The notes beneath the pieces are model-generated. The model saw only the letters and a program-made list of their open reading frames with translations. It had not been told where the DNA came from and made no database searches. Shown here piece after piece: positions 52,349 through 58,093 of a stretch of 58,093 bases of DNA (positions are counted from its first letter, which is position 1; the number at the start of each line of letters is the position of its first letter). This DNA is from an uncultured Clostridia bacterium. Lineage in GTDB: Bacteria; Bacillota; Clostridia; TANB77; CAG-508. The position numbers were made by a program, and so were the translations under genes. The stretch is from contig CALXFD010000008.1 in NCBI GenBank assembly GCA_944387495.1, positions 1 to 58,093 of the forward strand. Reading direction: 5' to 3'.

Positions 52349-52453
52349 TTGTAGAGGAGATACCCCCCATCATAGAATATTATTATAAAAATGTATTTTT
52401 CTTGCCCCTAAATACTTTTATTCATAATTTAATTCTTTGTATCTTCTCTACAA
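52349..52453 (+). ncRNA. Long-range hairpin RNA candidate
   Basis: TTGTAGAGGAGATAC (52349-52363) pairs with GTATCTTCTCTACAA (52439-52453), 15 bp with one G-U wobble, closing an inner part with GTATTT/AAATAC (52393-52414) and a CCCCCC run. It lies downstream of the perfect promoter at 52134. No match to a known RNA class is recognised. Confidence 0.55.
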
Positions 52454-52469
52454 TAAAATATATAAAAAA

Positions 52470-52949
52470 TTATCTATGATAAGTTTCACCATGTGATATT
52501 TTGAATGCTCTAAATAATTGTTCTAATAAAAATACTCTTATCAATTGGTGAGGAAAAGTCATTTTCGAAAAACATATTTTTAAATTAGCTTTTTGTAATA
52601 ATAAATTTGTTAATCCAAGTGAACCACCTATAATAAAAGTTATATTACTATTTTCCATAGATATATTTTCTATCTTTTTAGAAAAATCTTCTGATGAAAA
52701 TTCTTTTCCTGTTAAATCGAGGCAAATAATATATGAATCCTTTTTTATATGGTTTAATATATTATTACATTCTTTTGTTTTGATTTCATTTGCAATATTT
52801 TCATTTATTTTGTCTGGAATTTTTTCATCAGGTAATTCAGTAATACTTAATTTACAGTATTTGCTTAAACGTTTAGAATATTCGTTTATGGCATCTTTTA
52901 AATAATTTTCTTTAATTTTTCCGATACATACTATATTTATATTTAACAT
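52470..52949 (-). CDS. rlmH: 23S rRNA pseudouridine-1915 N3-methyltransferase RlmH
   Basis: 159 residues, the standard length. SPOUT fold: INIVCIGKIKENYLKDAINE at the N-terminus, FIIGGSLGL (SAM knot) and KMTFPHQLIRVFLLEQLFRA with the terminal GETYHR, all conserved. It modifies pseudouridine 1915 in helix 69 of 23S rRNA. It follows the WalJ-like gene on the same strand, the usual neighbour. Confidence 0.96.
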   Translation of the reverse strand: MLNINIVCIGKIKENYLKDAINEYSKRLSKYCKLSITELPDEKIPDKINENIANEIKTKECNNILNHIKKDSYIICLDLTGKEFSSEDFSKKIENISMENSNITFIIGGSLGLTNLLLQKANLKICFSKMTFPHQLIRVFLLEQLFRAFKISHGETYHR

Positions 52950-52993
52950 TTTAAATCTCCTTGTATTAAAATAAAAGTCGCTTGTGTAAGCGA

Positions 52994-53783
52994 CTAAATA
53001 GTAATTAATTGACCATGAGTATCTCTGCTTGCAACTGATAATTGTAATGCATTTTCATTACAGTTATTATAAATTAATTCATCTACAACTGTTTTGTATG
53101 CAAGTTCAGGGAAATTACTTTCACGGCTTAAATGCCCTAACATTGCTCTTTTTAATCCAGATTTTAATAAATGAGCAATCGTTTTTCCTGCTATTTCATT
53201 AGATAGATGACCGTGATGGGCCAGCAATTCTACTTTTTAATGAAAAAGGATATGATGAGCATTTTAAGACTTCTGGATCATAATTAGCTTCTAATAATAT
53301 AAATGAACTTTCTTCTAAATTTTTTAAAATATCATTTGTCATATGCCCTATATCTGTGGCTACACTTATTTTTTTATTATCATTACAAATTGTAAAACCA
53401 CAAGGATTAGCAGCATCATGAGGTATAGAAAATGGGTTTATTATAAGGTCACCAATTTCAAATTTGTCTGATATTTTAAATGTTTTTATGTTTTTATCTG
53501 ATATTTTATCTTTTTGCTTTGGCATAGCGTCTAAGGTTTCTTGATTTACAAATACAGGTAAGTCAAATTTTTTAGATAATGTTCCTAATCCTTGAACATG
53601 GTCTGAGTGTTCATGTGTAACTAAAATTCCATCAAGTGAGTTAGGTTCAATTTCAAGTTCATTTAATGCTTTTTCTATTTTCTTACAGCTTACACCTGCA
53701 TCTATTAATATTTTTGTATTATTAGTTTCTACAAATAAACTATTTCCGCTACTACCACTATATAAACTACAAAAATTAAGCAT
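52994..53783 (-). CDS. WalJ/YycJ-like metallo-beta-lactamase-fold exonuclease, frame broken
   Basis: About 263 residues if one C is skipped. The N-terminal frame starts ATG 53783 (MLNFCSLYSGSSGNSLFVE), with the metal motif THEHSDHVQGL, and runs to LKSRIAG. It then goes wrong at 53218-53220 (three C on the minus strand). The other frame continues HHGHLSNEIAGKTIA and ends SRDTHGQLITI at 52994. The joined sequence matches the family, where a GHLSN motif follows. YycJ/WalJ enzymes are 5' exonucleases tied to replication and DNA repair. Sequencing error, mutation or +1 shifting are all possible. Confidence 0.85.
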
Positions 53784-53806
53784 AGTATTTTTCTTCTTTC
53801 CTTTGT

Positions 53807-55066
53807 TTATTCTTTTACTCTTTCTATATTTGCACCTATTTTTCTGAATTTTTCTTCTATATTTTCATAACCTCTATCTATATGTTGAAGGTTATAAATT
53901 TCTGTTGTACCATTTGCAGCAGTTCCTGCTATAACTAATGCAGCACCTGCTCTTAAATCACTAGAATATACAGGAGCACCTTCAAGTTTTTTTACACCTT
54001 CAAAAAATGCTGTTTTTCCTTGTGCTGTGATTTTTGCTCCCATTTTATTTAATTCATCTGTATATTGAAATCTAGAATCCCATATACTTTCTGTTATAAT
54101 GCTTGTACCATTTGCTAATGATAGAACTACACCCATTTGTGGTTGTAAATCTGTTGGAAATCCTGGATATGGTAATGTTTTTATATTTGCTCTATTTGGT
54201 CTTTTATTACACCAAACTCTAATGCTATCACCATTATCTTCAACATTTCCACCTATTTCTACTATTTTTGCTGTTATAGATTCTAAGTGTTTTGTTATAC
54301 AATTTTTAATTAATAAATCACCTTTTGTTGCAACAGCAGCAAGCATAAATGTTCCAGCTTCTATTTGGTCTGGTACTACTGAATATGTAGCATTTCCATG
54401 TAATTTTTCTACACCATTTATTTTTATAACATCTGTTCCAGCACCTCTAATATCAGCTCCCATAGTATTTAAAAAGTTTGCAACATCAACTATATGAGGT
54501 TCTTTTGCAGCATTATCAATAATAGTTGTACCTTTTGCAAGAACAGCAGCAAGCATAACATTAATTGTAGCACCAACTGAAACTACGTCCATATATATAG
54601 GACAACCTTTTAATTTTTTTGCTTTTGCATATATTTTTCCCTTTTCTACATTAACAGTTGCTCCTAATAATTCGAAACCTTTAATATGTTGGTCAATAGG
54701 TCTTGCTCCTAATTTGCAACCACCTGGCATACCAACTTCAATTTCACCTTTTCTACTAAGCATTGCTCCAATAATATAGTATGAAGCTCTAAATTTACTT
54801 GTTAAATCAAGAGGTGCTTTTGTTGTAGTAATATTTGTTGTATCAATTGTAATGCTATGTTCATCATTCCAAGTAATTTTTGCACCTAATTTTTCTAAAA
54901 TCTCACAAGATATTTTTATATCACTAATATTTGGTAAATTTTCTATTGTACATACACCATCAATTAATAAAGTAGCAGGTAAAAGTGCAACAGCTGCATT
55001 TTTTGCTCCACTGATAGTTACTTCTCCCTTTAATGGTGTAGGCCCTTTTACTACTAATTTTTCCAA
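53807..55066 (-). CDS. murA: UDP-N-acetylglucosamine 1-carboxyvinyltransferase MurA
   Basis: 419 residues. MurA starts peptidoglycan synthesis by adding enolpyruvate to UDP-GlcNAc. TTG at 55066 is the likely start (LEKLVVKGPTPLKG; GGAGG upstream); an ATG 15 bases upstream is inside the ribosome site. Family motifs: EVTISGAKNAAVALL, MPGGCKLGARPIDQH (catalytic Cys within GGCKLG) and LRAGAALVIAG. The final IDRGYENIEEKFRKIGANI is standard. It is downstream of spoIIR. Confidence 0.95.
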   Translation of the reverse strand: MEKLVVKGPTPLKGEVTISGAKNAAVALLPATLLIDGVCTIENLPNISDIKISCEILEKLGAKITWNDEHSITIDTTNITTTKAPLDLTSKFRASYYIIGAMLSRKGEIEVGMPGGCKLGARPIDQHIKGFELLGATVNVEKGKIYAKAKKLKGCPIYMDVVSVGATINVMLAAVLAKGTTIIDNAAKEPHIVDVANFLNTMGADIRGAGTDVIKINGVEKLHGNATYSVVPDQIEAGTFMLAAVATKGDLLIKNCITKHLESITAKIVEIGGNVEDNGDSIRVWCNKRPNRANIKTLPYPGFPTDLQPQMGVVLSLANGTSIITESIWDSRFQYTDELNKMGAKITAQGKTAFFEGVKKLEGAPVYSSDLRAGAALVIAGTAANGTTEIYNLQHIDRGYENIEEKFRKIGANIERVKE

Positions 55067-55102
55067 TATTATTACCTCCAAAATTTATATGTATTTGTTC
55101 AA

Positions 55103-55130
55103 ATAAAATAGAGTGTATAATTACACTCTA
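55103..55130 (-). terminator. Hairpin between spoIIR and murA
   Basis: TAGAGTGTA (55109-55117) pairs with TACACTCTA (55122-55130). On the minus strand it is followed by TTTTATTTG. It may end the spoIIR transcript, leaving murA to be expressed in growth from its own promoter. Confidence 0.65.
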
Positions 55131-55171
55131 TGACATAATAAAATATAACACAAAGTTTCAAGTATTGCAAG

Positions 55172-55837
55172 CTATTTTTTTGCGGTTATTAAACCTGTTT
55201 TATTAAAAAATTCTAATAACTTAAATTTAAACTTGATTTCAGTATTAGAATTATCTGAAACTAAGGCAAATTCCTCATCAGATAAATTATCTTCTAAAAC
55301 TTCTTTTGATTCATCAGGAACTATGCCAGAAGAAACATCAACAAAACAAAGAGGAGGGAACATTACACACCACCAATTTTGACCTTTAGCTTCACCAATT
55401 TCAACTCTTAATGCATCATAATTACCAGCAGGCAAAGAGATATCTCCGTAAGTTTTTGTTGGAAATTCAAAATTTCCGATATTTATTTTTACATCATAAT
55501 TATAACCTTTATTATGAATAGTATTTAAAGCAATTTCTCTAAATTGAGCTTTATTAGCATTTACAAGAGCAATTGCTTCTTCTTTATTTTGACAATCTGC
55601 ACATATAGAATTCATATATTCTAAAAGAGAATCTCTAACTTTATATTTTAAATTTTGGTCTTCGCTAGAATCACTATTTGCAATAACATGTAATCTAAAA
55701 ACACTATCTGCTATATCATTAGAAATATAATCTGCATATGAAATAGCACATATAGTTGTATATATAAATAGTAAAAAAGCTAAAATCAAAATTATTTTTA
55801 TTTTGGAATTATTAAATATTTTTTTAAAATTTTTCAT
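55172..55837 (-). CDS. spoIIR: Stage II sporulation protein R
   Basis: 221 residues. SpoIIR is secreted by the forespore and signals SpoIIGA to process pro-sigma-E in the mother cell. A signal or anchor helix (about 13-32, IKIILILAFLLFIYTTICAI) precedes FRLHVIANSDSSEDQNLKYK, the most conserved motif, and QNWWCVMFPPLCFVD. CGGAGGT precedes the ATG. It is a reliable marker for endospore formation. Confidence 0.93.
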   Translation of the reverse strand: MKNFKKIFNNSKIKIILILAFLLFIYTTICAISYADYISNDIADSVFRLHVIANSDSSEDQNLKYKVRDSLLEYMNSICADCQNKEEAIALVNANKAQFREIALNTIHNKGYNYDVKINIGNFEFPTKTYGDISLPAGNYDALRVEIGEAKGQNWWCVMFPPLCFVDVSSGIVPDESKEVLEDNLSDEEFALVSDNSNTEIKFKFKLLEFFNKTGLITAKK

Positions 55838-55949
55838 AAGTTACCTCCGATATACTTTTTTTCTAAAATATTCTTTATATTAAGTATTAACAAATTATGA
55901 AATTTTATACATTTGTCGAAAAAATACGATGGATTTAATTGAAATATTA

Positions 55950-55978
55950 TTGACATATTTGAAATATAATGGTAAAAT
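55950..55978 (+). promoter_or_regulatory. Promoter of gene 56046-56519
   Basis: TTGACA (55950-55955), 17 bp, TAAAAT (55973-55978). It lies inside the open extension upstream of 56046 and so supports the downstream start. Confidence 0.65.
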
Positions 55979-56045
55979 TTACCAGTATCCAAAAGACGAA
56001 AAAACATTATTTCCGTATATATTTTTTATTGAAAGGAATGTTGAT

Positions 56046-56519
56046 ATGATGAATAAAAAAGAAACCAAAGAAAAAATCTGTGCATTTTATGCAAGTGATT
56101 ATCATTTTGAAATGATAACATTGCCATATATAAGTAAAAAGCTTGAAGAAAATAAAAATATAGTAATTTTAACTGAAAATAATTTAAAAAATACTGTTGA
56201 TGTTTTAGTTTCAAAAATAAATTTGAAAGATGAAATGAAAAACAAAATTTTAAGTTTAAATTGGGAAAATGATGATTTTAATAAATTTAAAATAATAAAT
56301 AAAGCAACAAAAAATAATGAAGAAATATTAATATTTGTTAAAGGAAAAGAAAATTATATCAATAACATAAATAAAAATATAGAAAAATGGACTAATAATG
56401 ATGTGAAGTCAAAAGTCATAAACTGTTATGACATTTCAGAAATTGGCGATAATATTAAGGAAATTACAGAAAAATATAATAAAATTTTATGTACAAATGG
56501 TGAAAAAGAAATAGAATAA
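56046..56519 (+). CDS. Hypothetical protein, possible sensor/ligand-binding (MEDS-like)
   Basis: 157 residues from ATG 56046 (GAAAGGAATG upstream, promoter at 55950); the frame is open back to 55929. Rossmann-like alternation of strands and helices: KICAFYASDYHFEMITLPYI, KNIVILTENNLKNTVDVLV, NEEILIFVKGKENYINNI, then a charged C-terminus. The opening CAFYASDYHFE ... LPYISKKLEE resembles domains that sense signals in sporulating Firmicutes, but no motif proves it. It is divergent from spoIIR. Confidence 0.6.
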   Translation: MMNKKETKEKICAFYASDYHFEMITLPYISKKLEENKNIVILTENNLKNTVDVLVSKINLKDEMKNKILSLNWENDDFNKFKIINKATKNNEEILIFVKGKENYINNINKNIEKWTNNDVKSKVINCYDISEIGDNIKEITEKYNKILCTNGEKEIE

Positions 56520-56673
56520 TTATGAAAAAATTGAAATAACTATTGAATAATTGTTAAAAATAGTATATAAATATATCGCAGGTAAAAAAATTTTTTTATC
56601 TGTTATATATGTATATGCAAGAAAAATGTTTAATACTAATATATATAACATAAACATGAAAGGAAGTTAAACT

Positions 56674-57927
56674 ATGGACAGAAGATTAGAAGGAGTAAAA
56701 AATATACTAAAAAAATATGGTCAAGAACAATTATTAGATAATTATGAAAAACTTGATGACAGAAAAAAAGAAAAATTATTAGACGAAATTGAAAAAATAG
56801 ATTTCGATTTAATTAATAGTTTATATGCAAATACTAAAAAGCCTATAAATAATGGAGAAGATGAAATAACACCAATAGATTATCTAGATAAATACAAATT
56901 AAATGAAGATTATAAATACTATGAAAATATAGGGAAAAAAGCAATTAAAGAAGGAACACTTGCAGCAGTAACAATGGCAGGTGGACAAGGTACAAGATTA
57001 GGTCATAATGGACCAAAGGGAACATATGATATTGGACTAGATTCTCATAAATCTTTATTTGAATTATTAGCAGATAATTTAAAAGAAGAAGGAAGTAAAT
57101 ATGGTGTTACAATTCCATGGTTTATAATGACAAGTAGAGAAAATAATGAAGAAACAGTTGAATTTTTTGAAAAACATAAATATTTTGGATATCAAAAAGA
57201 TAAAAATATATTCTTCTTTATCCAAGGAGAACTTCCTATGATAGATACAGAAGGAAAAATTTTAATAGGAGAAGATGGACTAGTAAAACTTGCAGCAGAT
57301 GGTCATGGAGGAATATATGAATCACTTGTTAAAAGTGGAATGACAACACAAATGAGACATATGGGAATTAAATGGGTATTTATAGGCGGTGTAGATAACT
57401 GTTTAGTAAAAATGGTAGACCCTGTATTAATGGGAATTGCAATAGATAAAGGTGTAACAGTAGCATGTAAATCTGTTGTTAAAGCAAATCCTCATGAAAA
57501 AGTTGGTGTATTTTGTAGAAGAAATGGAAGACCAAATGTAATAGAATATTCAGAAATTACAGATGAAATGGCAGAAGCAAAAGATAAAGATGGTGAATTA
57601 TTATATGGAGAATCACATATTCTTTGTAATCTATTTAGTATAGATGCAATAGAAAGAATGGGAGCAGAGCCATTACCTTATCATGCAGCATATAAAAAAG
57701 CAAGCTTTTTAAATAAAGATGGAGAAGTTGTAAAACCAACATCACCAAATGCGTATAAATTTGAAGCATTTTTATTTGATGCATTTGGAGAAGTTGACGA
57801 TATGGCAATATTAAGAGTAAAAAGAGAAGAAGAATTTGCCCCAGTAAAAAATGATGATTCAGTAGGTGTAGACTGTCCTAAAACAGCAAGAGAATTATAT
57901 AAAAAATTTTATAATATAGATAAATAA
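56674..57927 (+). CDS. UDP-sugar (UDP-N-acetylhexosamine type) pyrophosphorylase
   Basis: 417 residues of the UDPGP family. The nucleotide-binding loop VTMAGGQGTRLGHNGPKGTY (about 93-112) is the UDP-GlcNAc pyrophosphorylase signature. PWFIMTSREN, FFFIQGELPMIDTEGK, GHGGIYESLVKSG and YHAAYKKASFLNKDG agree with the eukaryotic-type UAP1/AGX fold present in some Firmicutes. It joins UTP and GlcNAc-1-P (or another sugar phosphate) for envelope polymers. GAAAGGAAG precedes the ATG. The more usual bacterial GlmU is unrelated in sequence. Confidence 0.87.
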   Translation: MDRRLEGVKNILKKYGQEQLLDNYEKLDDRKKEKLLDEIEKIDFDLINSLYANTKKPINNGEDEITPIDYLDKYKLNEDYKYYENIGKKAIKEGTLAAVTMAGGQGTRLGHNGPKGTYDIGLDSHKSLFELLADNLKEEGSKYGVTIPWFIMTSRENNEETVEFFEKHKYFGYQKDKNIFFFIQGELPMIDTEGKILIGEDGLVKLAADGHGGIYESLVKSGMTTQMRHMGIKWVFIGGVDNCLVKMVDPVLMGIAIDKGVTVACKSVVKANPHEKVGVFCRRNGRPNVIEYSEITDEMAEAKDKDGELLYGESHILCNLFSIDAIERMGAEPLPYHAAYKKASFLNKDGEVVKPTSPNAYKFEAFLFDAFGEVDDMAILRVKREEEFAPVKNDDSVGVDCPKTARELYKKFYNIDK

Positions 57928-57939
57928 AATGCTGGCTTT

Positions 57940-57967
57940 ACAAAATTAAATAATAGTTTAATTTTGT
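57940..57967 (+). terminator. Hairpin after the pyrophosphorylase gene
   Basis: ACAAAATTAAA (57940-57950) pairs with TTTAATTTTGT (57957-57967). There is no T-tract beyond, so it may be a weak terminator. Confidence 0.55.
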
Positions 57968-57969
57968 AG

Positions 57970-57999
57970 TTGTCAAATAATAATATTTTTGTATATAAT
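57970..57999 (+). promoter_or_regulatory. Promoter just upstream of the IS element
   Basis: TTGTCA (57970-57975), 18 bp, TATAAT (57994-57999). It points into the insertion sequence starting at 58019 and could be part of its expression. Confidence 0.5.
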
Positions 58000-58018
58000 A
58001 AAGGGGATTAAAGAAAAA

Positions 58019-58093
58019 TGAAGTGAACCCAAATTATTAGACAAAAAAGTTTAATAAGGAGGGTTCATTTTCATGTCAAAATACTCAGATGAA
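58019..58093 (+). mobile_element. Left end of an IS3-family insertion sequence (cut by window edge)
   Basis: TGAAGTGAACCC at 58019 fits the IS3/IS150-type terminal pattern (TG-N3-TG-N-ACCC). A GGAGGG ribosome site and the start of OrfA follow. GAACCC (58025-58030) is the reverse complement of GGGTTC (58061-58066), next to the ribosome site, so the mRNA could fold and mask it. The rest is outside the window. Confidence 0.65.
58073..58093 (+). CDS. IS3-family transposase OrfA, N-terminal seven residues
   Basis: ATG TCA AAA TAC TCA GAT GAA gives MSKYSDE, the usual opening of IS3-family OrfA HTH proteins (typically MSKYSxExK). AAGGAGG precedes it. Only seven codons are in the window. Confidence 0.6.

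Overview
The window looks like the origin-proximal part of the chromosome of a very low-GC, endospore-forming member of the Clostridia. The evidence is the canonical run rpmH-rnpA-yidD-yidC-jag-mnmE-mnmG-rsmG-parA-parB (1-9.3 kb), sporulation genes (a GerMN protein, spmA-spmB, spoIIR), strong A/T codon bias with AGA arginine, and SigA-type TTGACA/TATAAT promoters with AGGAGG ribosome sites. No species is named, because the sequence alone does not support one.

Layout. (1) 1-9.9 kb: ribosomal protein L34, RNase P protein, membrane insertase, tRNA modification enzymes, 16S methyltransferase and ParA/ParB, followed by a DUF4446 protein and two tiny membrane proteins. A perfect 36-bp-arm inverted repeat sits between rsmG and parA. 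(2) 10.6-26.9 kb: a 16.2-kb integrative element inserted at the 3' end of tRNA-Ser(TGA), bounded by a 17-bp direct repeat. It carries a tyrosine integrase, a phage-type repressor with a three-operator divergent switch, a DnaB-like ATPase, a frameshifted helicase-like gene, about 1.2 kb of AT-rich non-coding DNA, a structured leader RNA, a second tyrosine recombinase, two further XRE repressors, a set of membrane-anchored cargo genes and a probable type I toxin-antitoxin pair. No relaxase, capsid, terminase or portal gene was recognised, so it resembles an IME or satellite-like element rather than a known phage or ICE. (3) 26.9-27.0 kb: tRNA-Ser(GCT), apparently separated from its original promoter by the insertion.

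(4) 27.2-41.4 kb: a chromosomal type IV secretion-like locus. It has three VirB2/TrbC pilin-like genes, PrgI (VirB3-like), a membrane protein resembling a VirB4 N-terminal half, a VirB4 ATPase, a TrbL/VirB6-like channel protein, two single-pass proteins in VirB8-like positions and a 1176-residue wall hydrolase with amidase, glucosaminidase and NlpC/P60 domains. There is no relaxase or VirD4 coupling protein in the window. (5) 41.5-52 kb: a tail-anchored DnaJ protein, a giant 2-hydroxyacyl-CoA dehydratase activator-type protein, a GerMN protein, two G/C-poor tandem repeat tracts, a block like Bacillus yabB-rsmI-abrB, and spmA-spmB. (6) 52-58 kb: a strong promoter with a short ORF and a long-range hairpin, then rlmH, a frameshifted WalJ/YycJ-like hydrolase, murA, spoIIR, a small unknown gene, a UDP-sugar pyrophosphorylase, and the left end of an IS3-family insertion sequence cut by the window edge.

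The strongest leads are the T4SS-like locus without DNA-processing genes, the element in the tRNA gene (its switch, toxin module and outward promoter), the large palindrome, and three separate genes whose reading frames are each restored by skipping one C.
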